Origin: JABJOR01 sp965603075
Lineage (GTDB): Bacteria > Pseudomonadota > Alphaproteobacteria > Rhodospirillales > Casp-alpha2
Direction: 5' to 3'
DNA length: 64,000 nt
Assembly: GCA_965603075.1 (NCBI GenBank)
Contig: CBFDBO010000004.1
Coordinates: 62,001-126,000, forward strand
This document shows, one piece after another, positions 16,903 to 25,860 of the stretch; positions within the stretch are counted from its first letter, which is position 1, and the number at the start of each line of letters is the position of its first letter. The position numbers and the translations under genes were made by a program. Below the pieces are notes generated by a model. The model did not search any database, was not told where the DNA came from, and was given only the letters and a program-made list of their open reading frames with translations.

Positions 16903-18006
16903 AATGGTATGACGACGATAAAACTGATCTTAGGCTTAATGATTTTAAGTTTTGGTTTGGTATCGTGCGTTAGCAATCAAACCATCAAACAAGAAGCCCA
17001 ACCGGAACCGTTGGTCTCTGTTTATGAACCCGTGGGACCGCCCCCGCCTATGGCCAAGGCATTAGCAATTTCCGTGGTAAAAGAATTAACGAAACGGGGG
17101 TTCCCCGCACAACTTGCTGATCCATCCCTATCCAATAACCCCGGCTACGATCTAACCGGGACTGCCGAAACGCTTGACCCGGCAAATGCTCCTCGGGTCG
17201 CCGCTATATCGTGGGTGTTAATGGGCGAGGATCAAGTAGAGATTGCTTTCTTGCGTCAATCGGTGAACGGCAGTGCTGATGCTTGGGCCTATGGGTCGCC
17301 GCCCTTAATTCAAACTATCGGCGCGGAAACAGCGGCAAACCTGTCGCCTTTTTTGAGGGGACCAGAACCTCCCATACGATCAGAAACAACAACTGCGTCA
17401 CTTCCACAACCAACCAAAGATACGACGACATATTCTTTAGAAGAGTTTTTCCCTAAAACCCCAAGTCAAACCCCAGATCAAACTCCAGGTCAAACCCCAG
17501 ATCAAATCACACAACCACAACAGCAAAAACAACAACCAACGTCAGCTGAATTAACGGAACAAACCTCTGTATTACCGCCTCCACCCGCTGCCCCACCGCC
17601 GCCTGTAAATTCAGCAAATTCTCCAGTGGATGGCAAAGTGCGCCAGTTCGGAGTTTGGGTGGATGAAGTTTCCGGCGCACCGGGGGATGGCAATCGTGCA
17701 CTGACCCTAGCTCTAATCGACAGGCTCGATTTTATTGAATTGCCCTTTGCTCGAACCCCCAGCCTCGCCAGTCATTATATTCAAGGCGTTGTTGATGTTG
17801 CCGTAAAAGATGCGTCCTCTGAACACGTGACAATTATATGGGTGGTCCTAAATGCCGTCGGGGAAGAAATTGGTCGGGTTTCCCAGCGCAATGATATTGT
17901 TCGCGGTACCCTACATCAAGCATGGTCCGATACCGCGAAATTTGCCGCCGAAGGCGGGGTTGAAGGTATTTCGGCTATTTTAGAACGCGATCTCAATAAA
18001 GATTAG
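16882..18006 (+). CDS. Predicted lipoprotein with two related domains and Pro/Gln linker
   Basis: About 374 aa from the ATG at 16882; ATGs at 16897 and 16909 and a GTG at 16849 are alternatives. A lipoprotein signal (hydrophobic segment ending GLVSC) predicts anchoring by Lgt/Lsp. An N-terminal domain (about residues 40-140) is followed by a low-complexity linker with PSQT/PDQT/PGQT/PDQI repeats and a run of prolines, then a C-terminal domain with GAPGDGNRALTLAL, HYIQGVVDV and VTIIWVVLNAVGEEIGRVSQ. The C-terminal domain is clearly related to that of the lipoprotein at 18809-20221. No named family could be assigned; CsgG/LpoB-like outer-membrane lipoproteins are a possible fold match (inference). 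Confidence 0.75.
   Translation: MKDGIMKNGMTTIKLILGLMILSFGLVSCVSNQTIKQEAQPEPLVSVYEPVGPPPPMAKALAISVVKELTKRGFPAQLADPSLSNNPGYDLTGTAETLDPANAPRVAAISWVLMGEDQVEIAFLRQSVNGSADAWAYGSPPLIQTIGAETAANLSPFLRGPEPPIRSETTTASLPQPTKDTTTYSLEEFFPKTPSQTPDQTPGQTPDQITQPQQQKQQPTSAELTEQTSVLPPPPAAPPPPVNSANSPVDGKVRQFGVWVDEVSGAPGDGNRALTLALIDRLDFIELPFARTPSLASHYIQGVVDVAVKDASSEHVTIIWVVLNAVGEEIGRVSQRNDIVRGTLHQAWSDTAKFAAEGGVEGISAILERDLNKD
17461..17508. repeat. 12-bp coding tandem repeat, four copies
   Basis: Four adjacent 12-mers of the form CCARRTCAAAYY encode PSQT, PDQT, PGQT and PDQI in the linker of the lipoprotein. The copies differ at a few positions and keep frame. Confidence 0.9.
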
Positions 18007-18008
18007 AT

Positions 18009-18617
18009 TTACAAAAACACCACCAGAACCACCGAGGCCACCAACAAGACCGCAAAGCCAAAATTAACCCGCCGACTGGTTTTCTCGTCATGTAATAATT
18101 GCCGAAGAGTGCCTCCGGCTAATAACCATGCGGGGTTTAACCCCCATAGAAGAAGGTAACATAAGCCTATTTGAAGATAGGTCGATTGTGCGTGAGACGT
18201 GGGAATAACCTGAAACCCAGAAAACAAGGCGGTCATGGCGGCGTAAAGCTTAGGATTGACGAGACTCAAGAAAAACCCATCCATAAATTTTGGATTTTTT
18301 GTGGGGTCCGTTGGCTTTCCAAGCGGCGGGGCCGTGGCAATTTTTACGGCCAAGTAAACAAGATAAACTACCGCAATAATACTGAGCACTTCACGGGCAT
18401 AAGGAATGGTTAGGATGGTGGCAAAGATACCAACCGCGACCCCCGTAATTACAATCATTGTGCTGATGATCATACCAATCATATATCGACGGGACGCTTT
18501 AAAACCATAAGCAGCACCCACCGCCGCAAGTGACAGTGTAGCTGGCCCTGGGCTACCCATTAGAGCAATCGCGAGCACAATAAAGGCTATCAATTCGTCA
18601 AAATTAATGGCTTCCAA
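18009..18617 (-). CDS. LysE-family amino acid exporter
   Basis: A 202-aa inner-membrane protein with about six hydrophobic segments, of the LysE/RhtB exporter family. The hallmark near the N terminus is LMGSPGPATLSL, followed by YGFKASRRYMIGM. FFLSLVNPKLYAAMTALF also fits the family. It starts with TTG at 18617, supported by AAGGAAG 7 nt upstream; the next in-frame Met would cut into the first helix. The substrate is probably an amino acid or derivative. It lies between the two paralogous lipoproteins, on the opposite strand, ending 2 bp after the first. Confidence 0.88.
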   Translation of the reverse strand: MEAINFDELIAFIVLAIALMGSPGPATLSLAAVGAAYGFKASRRYMIGMIISTMIVITGVAVGIFATILTIPYAREVLSIIAVVYLVYLAVKIATAPPLGKPTDPTKNPKFMDGFFLSLVNPKLYAAMTALFSGFQVIPTSHAQSTYLQIGLCYLLLWGLNPAWLLAGGTLRQLLHDEKTSRRVNFGFAVLLVASVVLVVFL

Positions 18618-18808
18618 AGCGAGACTTCCTTTTTAAGGTTCATAGACTAAATACAACATTTAAAGTAATTTCCCAGACTTAACTGTAGCTTAGGGAAATA
18701 CTGCTTTAAGTATGGATGGCGAAATGGGTTTTGCGCGAGGGCTGTTTCGTTGTCTTAAAAATTGCGCGTGTTGGGGTGGTTCGCTGTCCTTAATTTTAGA
18801 ACTGTATT

Positions 18809-20221
18809 ATGAACAATCGATTCGCAAAATTTGCAGCCGTAATTATGATCATGCTCGGGGCCGGTTGTGGCACTGAGCCGATTGTTGTGCATGAAATTAC
18901 GACACCCGATGGTCCGGTGATTAAGCCTGCCCCAGAAAAATTATTGGTGCTGCCCTTATCCGGGTTGAGCCCTCGATTTGGAATTGCCATGGGGGTCCGC
19001 ACTGCGTGGGCGTTACGCCAAGCAGGCTATCCCGCTAATCACGTGACCGTATCGGATGGATACAGCCCCGTATTAACCGGGTGGATTACGGAAACATCGT
19101 CATCGGGCGATATTCTATGGCTGGATATCGACTGGGCAGCATATGGATCCGACGGTGGGCTTATAGCCAAATACGAGCAAAAAACCGCTGTCCCCAGTCA
19201 AGGTTGGGCGCGATTGTCAGCAGAAACCATGGGCGCGGTTGTGGTAGAGGCCATGAGCGGTATTGATAACCTAATTCGATTGGAAATGTTCCCGCCGGGT
19301 TCAAGTGGTCCGCAACCTATTCTCGAAATGACTGAATTTGCGGCGCCTCAAACACAAAGCTTGGAAACCATTGTGGTATCCGGTCAAGGGATCGCCAAAG
19401 TCGATAAAGCGGGAAAAGAGACTTGGGAGCCATTGGTCTCTGTCACCGCCGTTATCGAAGACGGCCAACAAGTCACTGAATTTAGCCCCGCGCCCATCAC
19501 ATTGATTGATCCTTCAGCCCGCAAAACGGCCCCTCTGGACGCTTATATTTCGGGTGAATTAACCGATGAGTATTCAGCAGGCATTGATACGGACCTTCCC
19601 GACATTGATAATATGGGGGATTTACCGCAACCTGATCCTGTTCAACCTGTGCAACCCGTACAGCAAGCACAGCCCGTTCAACCAACACAACCACAACAAA
19701 CTGCCGCCTTAGAAACGATCACCCCAGAAGAAGCCATGGAATTGGCCCCGGTAGTGGAAAGTCAGCCCGCCCAACAACCGGCGGCCATTGCTGCATTCGC
19801 CCCATCAACTTATCGCCCTGTGTTTTTGGTGCGGCAAGCGTTTGGCGCACCTGGAAACGGTAATCTGGAATTACGCGATGCCTTGCGTAAAGCCTTACGA
19901 AATAACGATGCGATGGTCACTCAAGATTTGAAACAGGCCAGTCACATCGTTCAGGGTACCGTTCGAGTCGAAGTTCCCTTTGCGGGTCGTCAGCGGGTCC
20001 GTATTGTCTGGATGGTTACCAATACCGCTGGGCTTGAAATGGGGACAGCATTGCAAGAAAATGATGTAGCCGAAGGTGTTTTGTCAAAGCCATGGGGAAT
20101 AATGGCGGATAAAATTGCGGGTGCCGCGGTTTTGGGTATCGCCCAATTGTTTGATGCTGGATTGGACTCTGGTGGTGCTGGTGGTGAATTATCACAACCA
20201 GATTTACCACATCTCCAATAG
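18809..20221 (+). CDS. Predicted lipoprotein, paralogue of the 16882-18006 product
   Basis: A 470-aa protein with a lipoprotein signal ending LGAGC near residue 20. The N-terminal domain (about 45-155) has LVLPLSGLS, ALRQAGYPA, VLTGWITE and ILWLDIDWAAYGSDGGLIAK. A middle region of about 130 residues is followed by a Pro/Gln/Val-rich linker (about 270-330). The C-terminal domain has FGAPGNGNLELRDALRKAL, HIVQGTVRVE and VRIVWMVTNTAGLEMG. The two end domains resemble each other as well as the other lipoprotein. The family name is unknown. It precedes prs by 146 bp. No Shine-Dalgarno is obvious before the ATG. Confidence 0.78.
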   Translation: MNNRFAKFAAVIMIMLGAGCGTEPIVVHEITTPDGPVIKPAPEKLLVLPLSGLSPRFGIAMGVRTAWALRQAGYPANHVTVSDGYSPVLTGWITETSSSGDILWLDIDWAAYGSDGGLIAKYEQKTAVPSQGWARLSAETMGAVVVEAMSGIDNLIRLEMFPPGSSGPQPILEMTEFAAPQTQSLETIVVSGQGIAKVDKAGKETWEPLVSVTAVIEDGQQVTEFSPAPITLIDPSARKTAPLDAYISGELTDEYSAGIDTDLPDIDNMGDLPQPDPVQPVQPVQQAQPVQPTQPQQTAALETITPEEAMELAPVVESQPAQQPAAIAAFAPSTYRPVFLVRQAFGAPGNGNLELRDALRKALRNNDAMVTQDLKQASHIVQGTVRVEVPFAGRQRVRIVWMVTNTAGLEMGTALQENDVAEGVLSKPWGIMADKIAGAAVLGIAQLFDAGLDSGGAGGELSQPDLPHLQ

Positions 20222-20367
20222 ATTTCAGAGAAAATTACAAAATTTATGAAAAAACAATCATTTTTCATGCTGTTTGTTGTCTTTTGGGGCGTTTGGCAGG
20301 TTTACTTGGCCGGGTGACACTGATACATTCCGCCGCGTCTCGCGTTTGGAAAAGCTGAAGCCTAATT

Positions 20368-21300
20368 ATGAAAATTCTATCTTGTAATAGTAACATGCCA
20401 CTGGCAGAAAACATTGCTTCTTATTTGGAGTTGCCATTGGCTGCCGCTAGTGTCCGCCGGTTCTCTGATATGGAAATCTTTGTTGAAATCGAAGAAAACG
20501 TCCGCGGTGAGGATGTTTTTGTGGTTCAATCGACATCTTTCCCTGTGAATGATAACCTTATGGAATTGTTGGTCATGATCGACGCGCTAAAACGCGGATC
20601 AGCCAGACGTATTACCGCTGTTATTCCTTATTTTGGGTATGCACGGCAGGATCGTAAATCTGGTCCCAGAACACCGATTTCAGCGAAACTCGTCGCTAAT
20701 TTAATCACCGAAGCAGGTGCAGATCGGGTTTTGACCATTGATTTACACGCCGGACAAATTCAAGGGTTCTTTGATATCCCAACGGACAACCTTTTTGCTG
20801 AACCATTCCTATGCAAAGACGTGGAAACCCGCATTGGCCGTGATAATTTGGTTATCGTATCGCCAGATGTTGGTGGTGTGGTTCGGGCCCGTGGCATGGC
20901 GAAACGCCTTGGCGCAGACCTAGCCATCGTCGATAAACGCCGCGAGAAAGCGGGTGTATCGGAAGTTATGAACATTATTGGTGATGTTGATGGGCGCCGT
21001 TGTATTCTAATCGATGATATCGTTGATAGCGCGGGCACCTTATGTAACGCCGCTGTTGCTTTATCAGAAGCGGGTGCCACGGAGGTCTATTCTTATGTGA
21101 CCCATGGCGTCCTTTCCGGTGGGGCCGTTGCCCGCGTCGCTGCATCACCGCTTAAAGGCTTGGTGATTACTGACAGTATTATGGCGACCGAAGCCGTTGC
21201 CGCCACAGAAAATATCGTTCAATTATCCATTGCACCGCTGGTTGCCGAAGCGATCAGCCGTATTAGCAATGAAACATCCGTTTCGAGCCTGTTTCGATAA
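20368..21300 (+). CDS. prs: Ribose-phosphate pyrophosphokinase
   Basis: A 310-aa class I PRPP synthetase: ribose-5-phosphate plus ATP gives PRPP for nucleotide, His and Trp synthesis. The flexible-loop and ATP regions YFGYARQDRKSGPRTPISA and LTIDLHAGQIQGFF are present, as is the PRPP-binding loop CILIDDIVDSAGTLCNAA near residues 210-227. Full length. It heads the conserved prs-rplY-pth-ychF order. Confidence 0.97.
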   Translation: MKILSCNSNMPLAENIASYLELPLAAASVRRFSDMEIFVEIEENVRGEDVFVVQSTSFPVNDNLMELLVMIDALKRGSARRITAVIPYFGYARQDRKSGPRTPISAKLVANLITEAGADRVLTIDLHAGQIQGFFDIPTDNLFAEPFLCKDVETRIGRDNLVIVSPDVGGVVRARGMAKRLGADLAIVDKRREKAGVSEVMNIIGDVDGRRCILIDDIVDSAGTLCNAAVALSEAGATEVYSYVTHGVLSGGAVARVAASPLKGLVITDSIMATEAVAATENIVQLSIAPLVAEAISRISNETSVSSLFR

Positions 21301-21319
21301 GGAAGCAGGTTCTTTCACC

Positions 21320-21343
21320 TGTCGGCACCCCTGGAGGCCGACA
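21320..21343 (+). promoter_or_regulatory. Hairpin in the rplY leader
   Basis: TGTCGGC (21320-21326) pairs with GCCGACA (21337-21343) across a 10-nt loop, in the 71-nt spacer between prs and rplY and 28 nt before the rplY ATG. No T-run follows on the plus strand, so it is not a classical terminator. It may be an mRNA processing or regulatory stem; the function is unproven. Confidence 0.5.
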
Positions 21344-21371
21344 GACTTAACCAACCAAAGGAGTTATTATT

Positions 21372-22040
21372 ATGGTTGATATCAATCCTCTCGTTGCAGA
21401 ATCGAGAGACCGCGCCGGTAAGGGGGCAGCTCGGGCCACAAGAAGAGCGGGACGTGTTCCTGCTGTTATTTATGGCAACAAGCAAACCCCAACCATGATC
21501 TCAATTGAACCTATTGCGCTCAAAAAAGAGCTTGATACGGGTCAGTTTTTCTCAAAAGTTTTTGAAATTGACGTAGATGGTACAAAAGAACGTGTGCTGC
21601 CTCGTGATGTTCAATTCCACCCCGTAACAGATACTCCGCTACATATCGATTTCATGCGTTTCAGCAAGAAAACCAAATTTGCCGTGGAAGTTACCGTGAA
21701 CTTCATTAATGAAGAAGATAGCCCCGGTTTGAAACGTGGCGGCGTCTTGAACGTTGTGCGTTACGCTGTCGAACTTCTTTGTTCACCAGATAGCATTCCT
21801 GAAAGCATCGAAGGTGATTTGACGGGTTTGGATATTGGCGACAGTCTCCATATCTCTCAATTCGATCTACCTGAAGGCGTTGAACCAACCATCACCGACC
21901 GTGATTTTACGGTAGCAACAATTGCTGCTCCAAGTGTAGAAGAGCCGCCTGAAGTTGACGATGCAGAGGGTGTTGAAGGTGAAGAAGGTGCTGAAGGCGC
22001 AGAAGAAGGCGCAGACGCAGAAGAATCATCTGAAGACTAA
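21372..22040 (+). CDS. rplY: 50S ribosomal protein L25 (Ctc form)
   Basis: A 222-aa protein of the long L25/Ctc type that binds 5S rRNA. The N-terminal 5S-binding domain starts after SRDRAGKGAARATRRAGRVP and contains VPAVIYGNKQTP; the C-terminal TL5-like beta domain has LHIDFMRF and SPGLKRGGVLNVV. The last 25 or so residues are an acidic Glu/Gly/Ala tail common in alphaproteobacterial members. AAAGGAG lies about 9 nt upstream. Confidence 0.95.
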   Translation: MVDINPLVAESRDRAGKGAARATRRAGRVPAVIYGNKQTPTMISIEPIALKKELDTGQFFSKVFEIDVDGTKERVLPRDVQFHPVTDTPLHIDFMRFSKKTKFAVEVTVNFINEEDSPGLKRGGVLNVVRYAVELLCSPDSIPESIEGDLTGLDIGDSLHISQFDLPEGVEPTITDRDFTVATIAAPSVEEPPEVDDAEGVEGEEGAEGAEEGADAEESSED

Positions 22041-22067
22041 TAACCGTGCTAACCGGGAGTACTCACC

Positions 22068-22685
22068 ATGCTATTATTCGTGGGTCTTGGTAATCCCGGA
22101 TCGGGTTATGCCCGTAATCGGCACAATGTAGGTTTTATGGCGGTGGACGAAATAGTCCGCCGCCATTCCTTTGGTCCTTTCAGATCGAAATATCACAGTG
22201 AAATTTCCGATGGCACGGTTGCCGGACAAAAAGTTTTGGTGCTAAAACCACAAACATTTATGAACGAGTCTGGTCGCGCCGTTCAGGCGGCTATGACGTT
22301 TTATAAAATTGCCCCTAAGGATGTTATGGTTTTCCATGACGAACTAGATCTGGTGGGCGGTAAGGTTCGGGTTAAACACGGTGGTGGCCACGCCGGACAC
22401 AATGGTCTGCGCAGTATCCATTCTCATGTGGGTGCTGACTATGGTCGGGTTCGCATTGGTATTGGTCATCCCGGAGACAAAGGTCGTGTTGTATCGCACG
22501 TCTTAAAAGATTTTTCCAAAGAGGAAGATATCTGGTTAGAAAAAGTAATCGACGCCATGGCGGATCATGTGGGTGCTTTGGTAAAAGGGGATGACGCGCT
22601 TTTCCAAACCAAAGTTGCACAAGCAATGATGCCGCCTAAACCAAAGAAACAAAATAATAAAGATAATGAAGAAGGTACGAAATAA
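22068..22685 (+). CDS. pth: Peptidyl-tRNA hydrolase
   Basis: A 205-aa enzyme that recycles tRNA from prematurely released peptidyl-tRNA. The signature GLGNPGSGYARNRHNVGF carries the catalytic His at about residue 20; KPQTFMNESGRAVQ and FHDELDLVGGKVRVKHGGG with the conserved Asp follow. The Lys-rich tail after about residue 190 is an extension of little conservation. GGGAG lies 8 nt before the start. The TAA overlaps the ychF ATG by 1 nt. Confidence 0.96.
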   Translation: MLLFVGLGNPGSGYARNRHNVGFMAVDEIVRRHSFGPFRSKYHSEISDGTVAGQKVLVLKPQTFMNESGRAVQAAMTFYKIAPKDVMVFHDELDLVGGKVRVKHGGGHAGHNGLRSIHSHVGADYGRVRIGIGHPGDKGRVVSHVLKDFSKEEDIWLEKVIDAMADHVGALVKGDDALFQTKVAQAMMPPKPKKQNNKDNEEGTK

Positions 22686-23785
22686 TGGGTTTTAATTGTG
22701 GAATCGTTGGTCTGCCCAATGTTGGTAAGTCTACTCTTTTCAATGCGTTGACAGCCACAGCATCGGCGGAAGCCGCAAATTTTCCGTTTTGTACCATCGA
22801 GCCCAATGTGGGCCGTGTATCTGTACCAGATGAACGTTTGGAAAAAATTTCAACGATCTCCAAATCGGCCAAACTCATACCAACGCAACTTGAATTCGTT
22901 GATATTGCGGGTCTTGTTCGGGGGGCGTCCAAGGGGGAAGGTCTCGGCAATCAGTTTTTAGCAAACATTCGCGAAGTCGATGCCATCGTCCACGTGTTGC
23001 GTTGTTTTGAAGATGAGAACGTCACCCACGTCGAAGGCAAAGTTGATCCTGTTAGTGACGCAGAGACCGTTGATACCGAATTAATGCTCGCTGATATGGA
23101 CAGTTTAGAAAAACGCGTCCAATCCCTTGAAAAGAAAATCCGGGGCAACGACAAAGATGCCAAAATCCAGATGGAATTAGTGGAACGCTCCCTTGCTGTA
23201 TTGCGCGATGGCAAGCCGGCCCGTTTGGTCGACGTAAACGAAGATGAGCTTAAACACTTCCGCATGCTACAACTGTTGACCTCTAAGCCAGTTTTATACG
23301 TTTGTAATGTGGACGAAGCCTCCGCCGCCACAGGTAACGACATATCCAAAAAAGTCGAAGCTATGGCCACCGAACAAGGCGCAGAGTGTGTCATTATTTC
23401 CGCTCAAATCGAAGAAGATATCTCGCAAATGGATGATCCAGCCGATCGCGCGGAATTCCTAAGCGACATGGGCTTGGTCGAAACTGGATTAGTGCGGGTT
23501 ATTCGCGCAGGTTATCACTTGCTCGACCTCATCACATTCTTCACATCCGGCCCCAAAGAAACCCGCGCCTGGACCGTTATGCGGGGATCACTCGCCCCCC
23601 AAGCCGCCGGGGTCATTCATACCGATTTCGAACGGGGTTTTATTCGCGCTGAGACGATCTCCATGGAAGACTTCCTCGCCCTAAACGGCGAACAAGGCGC
23701 AAAAGACGCCGGAAAAATGCGTCAAGAAGGTAAAACATATCAAACCCAAGACGGCGACATCATGTTATTCCGCTTCAACGTTTAA
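22685..23785 (+). CDS. ychF: Redox-regulated ribosome-associated ATPase/GTPase YchF
   Basis: A 366-aa OBG-family P-loop protein that prefers ATP and binds ribosomes. The G1 motif GLPNVGKSTLFNALT lies near residues 8-22; DIAGLVRGASKGEGLGN is G3. In place of the usual NKXD it has CNVDE, consistent with the atypical nucleotide specificity of YchF. A coiled-coil insertion and a C-terminal TGS domain (LDLITFFTSGPKETRAWTV) complete the normal layout. Coupled to pth. Confidence 0.96.
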   Translation: MGFNCGIVGLPNVGKSTLFNALTATASAEAANFPFCTIEPNVGRVSVPDERLEKISTISKSAKLIPTQLEFVDIAGLVRGASKGEGLGNQFLANIREVDAIVHVLRCFEDENVTHVEGKVDPVSDAETVDTELMLADMDSLEKRVQSLEKKIRGNDKDAKIQMELVERSLAVLRDGKPARLVDVNEDELKHFRMLQLLTSKPVLYVCNVDEASAATGNDISKKVEAMATEQGAECVIISAQIEEDISQMDDPADRAEFLSDMGLVETGLVRVIRAGYHLLDLITFFTSGPKETRAWTVMRGSLAPQAAGVIHTDFERGFIRAETISMEDFLALNGEQGAKDAGKMRQEGKTYQTQDGDIMLFRFNV

Positions 23786-23866
23786 ATATTCGTTTTTCTT
23801 TTAAATCTCGATTGACAGAAGGCTCTCTCTTATAAAGTATCTAAGGATATTTAAAGGGAGAATAAT

Positions 23867-24766
23867 GTGTCTGAAGCAAATCCAAGTGCGCCCTCTAAAC
23901 CCGTCATCGGTATCATCGGTGGCAGTGGTGTTTATGAGATTGAAGGTTTAACCAACACCCGTTGGGAGCGTATTGAAAGCTCTTTCGGTGAGCCATCCGA
24001 TGAACTGTTCTTTGGCGAGTTGGATGGTCAACAATTGGTGTTCCTGCCCCGTCATGGTCGCGGTCATCGGATTCCCCCCAATGCCGTCAATTACCGGGCG
24101 AATATTGATGCGCTCAAGCGGGCAGGGTGTACAGAAATCATTGCCGTCAATGCTGTTGGCTCCTTACACGAAGATTTGCCGCCGGGAACCTTTGTGTTGG
24201 TCGATCAATTCATTGACCGCACCATCGACCGGGTTAAGAGCTTTTTTGGTACGGGACTGGTTGGTCATGTTGGTTTTGGTCACCCTATTTGTTCTCGGTT
24301 AACCGACGCGCTTTATGAAAGCGGTGAAGAGCTTGGCTATGATATTGTAAAAGGCGGCACGCTGGTGGTCATGGAAGGGCCACAGTTCTCAACGCTTGCT
24401 GAATCAAACATGCACCGGTCATGGGGATGTACATTGGTTGGCATGACCAACATGCCCGAAGCTAAACTCGCCCGTGAAGCTGAGATGTGCTACGCCTGTA
24501 TCGCTATGGTAACGGATTTCGATTGCTGGCACCCCGATCATGCCAGTGTCACGGTCGACGCGGTCATCGGTGTGTTAATGGCCAATGCCGACAAAGGTCG
24601 TGCGTTGGTGAAATCCACAGCCCCGAAACTATCGGATCACCAAGGCCCTTGTAAATGCGGCTGTCAGACATCCCTAGACGTGGCCATTATGACGGCCCCG
24701 GATGTGCGTGATCCGGCTATGATCGAAAAATTAAGGGCGGTTGCCGGACGGGTTCTTAAATCATGA
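23867..24766 (+). CDS. mtnP: S-methyl-5'-thioadenosine phosphorylase
   Basis: A 299-aa purine-nucleoside-phosphorylase-2 family enzyme that splits methylthioadenosine to adenine and methylthioribose-1-phosphate. IGIIGGSGVYEIEGL is at the start; FLPRHGRGHRIPPNAVNYRA and MEGPQFSTLAES follow. The MTAP-type LVGMTNMPEAKLAREAE is present. The start is GTG at 23867, preceded by AAAGGGAG 6 nt upstream; a nearby ATG at 23865 is out of frame. It overlaps mtnA by 4 nt. Confidence 0.94.
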   Translation: MSEANPSAPSKPVIGIIGGSGVYEIEGLTNTRWERIESSFGEPSDELFFGELDGQQLVFLPRHGRGHRIPPNAVNYRANIDALKRAGCTEIIAVNAVGSLHEDLPPGTFVLVDQFIDRTIDRVKSFFGTGLVGHVGFGHPICSRLTDALYESGEELGYDIVKGGTLVVMEGPQFSTLAESNMHRSWGCTLVGMTNMPEAKLAREAEMCYACIAMVTDFDCWHPDHASVTVDAVIGVLMANADKGRALVKSTAPKLSDHQGPCKCGCQTSLDVAIMTAPDVRDPAMIEKLRAVAGRVLKS

Positions 24767-25857
24767 AAGTAAACGGTACACCTTTCCGTACGATCTGGCT
24801 TGCCGAAGACGGCTGGGGGGTCGAAATTATCGACCAAACGGTGTTGCCCCACCATTTTGATATTGTCAGACTAGAAAATCTAGAAGACAGCGTCGTCGCG
24901 ATTGCCGATATGCTGGTCCGCGGGGCGCCCTTAATAGGCGCGACGACGGCCTATGGTGTGGCACTTGCCATGCATGAGGATCCATCTGATCAAGGTCTTG
25001 ATAAGGCGTGTGACGATTTGTATGAAGCGCGCCCAACGGCCGTGAACTTACGCTGGGCGTTGGATGAAATGCGCGCTGTACTTGATCCCTTGGGTCCCAA
25101 AGACCGTGCGCAGGCGGCCTATGCGCGGGCTGCTGAAATTGCCGACGAAGACGTAGAGATTTGCTCTAACATCGGCGATAACGGTTGCGCGCTCATAAAA
25201 GATATTTGGCAGGAAAAAGGCAAATCCGGTACGGTTAATGTATTAACCCATTGTAACGCTGGCTGGCTGGCGACAGTGGATTGGGGGACGGCACTCGCCC
25301 CCATTTATAAAGCCCATAATGCGGGCATCCCTGTACATGTTTGGGTGGATGAGACCCGGCCCCGTAACCAAGGTGCCAATCTGACGGCGTGGGAGTTGCA
25401 GCAACACGGTGTGCCCCATACGCTGATCGTCGATAATGTTGGCGGGCATTTGATGCAACATGGCATGGTTGATCTTTGTATTACAGGAACCGATCGCACC
25501 GCGCGAAGCGGCGACGTCTGTAACAAGATCGGCACGTATTTAAAGGCCTTGGCCGCGTATGATAATGGTGTGCCTTTTTATGTGGCGCTGCCCGGACCGA
25601 CCATCGATTGGACCATTCGCGATGGTGTCGCTGAAATTCCCATTGAGCAACGTGACGCGGACGAAGTTTTGCGCATTCCCGGTATGACCGATGATGGTGA
25701 AGTTCGCGAAGTTCTATTGACAGCCGTGGGTGTTAATGCCGCCAATTATGCCTTTGATGTCACCCCGGCCCGTTTGGTCACCGGATTAATCACCGAACGG
25801 GGGGTCTGTCCCGCCAGTGAAGCTGGTCTCGAAGGTCTCTATCCTGAAAAGGCTTAA
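24763..25857 (+). CDS. mtnA: Methylthioribose-1-phosphate isomerase
   Basis: A 364-aa eIF2B-like isomerase converting MTR-1-P to methylthioribulose-1-P in methionine salvage. RGAPLIGATTAYG near residue 50, the catalytic Cys in LTHCNAGWLAT (about 164), and the catalytic Asp in CITGTDRTARSGDVCNKIGT (about 245) are intact. It is coupled to mtnP by an ATGA overlap. The later salvage genes (mtnB/C/D or a RuBisCO-like protein) are not in this window. Confidence 0.95.
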   Translation: MKVNGTPFRTIWLAEDGWGVEIIDQTVLPHHFDIVRLENLEDSVVAIADMLVRGAPLIGATTAYGVALAMHEDPSDQGLDKACDDLYEARPTAVNLRWALDEMRAVLDPLGPKDRAQAAYARAAEIADEDVEICSNIGDNGCALIKDIWQEKGKSGTVNVLTHCNAGWLATVDWGTALAPIYKAHNAGIPVHVWVDETRPRNQGANLTAWELQQHGVPHTLIVDNVGGHLMQHGMVDLCITGTDRTARSGDVCNKIGTYLKALAAYDNGVPFYVALPGPTIDWTIRDGVAEIPIEQRDADEVLRIPGMTDDGEVREVLLTAVGVNAANYAFDVTPARLVTGLITERGVCPASEAGLEGLYPEKA

Positions 25858-25860
25858 GCA

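Noticed and set aside
18713..18870. Plus-strand ORF starting before the second lipoprotein
   Set aside because: It overlaps the lipoprotein signal sequence in another frame and has no Shine-Dalgarno.
23812..23836. TTGACA followed by TATAAA upstream of mtnP as a sigma-70 promoter
   Set aside because: The spacer is only 13 bp, and no acceptable -10 hexamer occurs at 16-18 bp.
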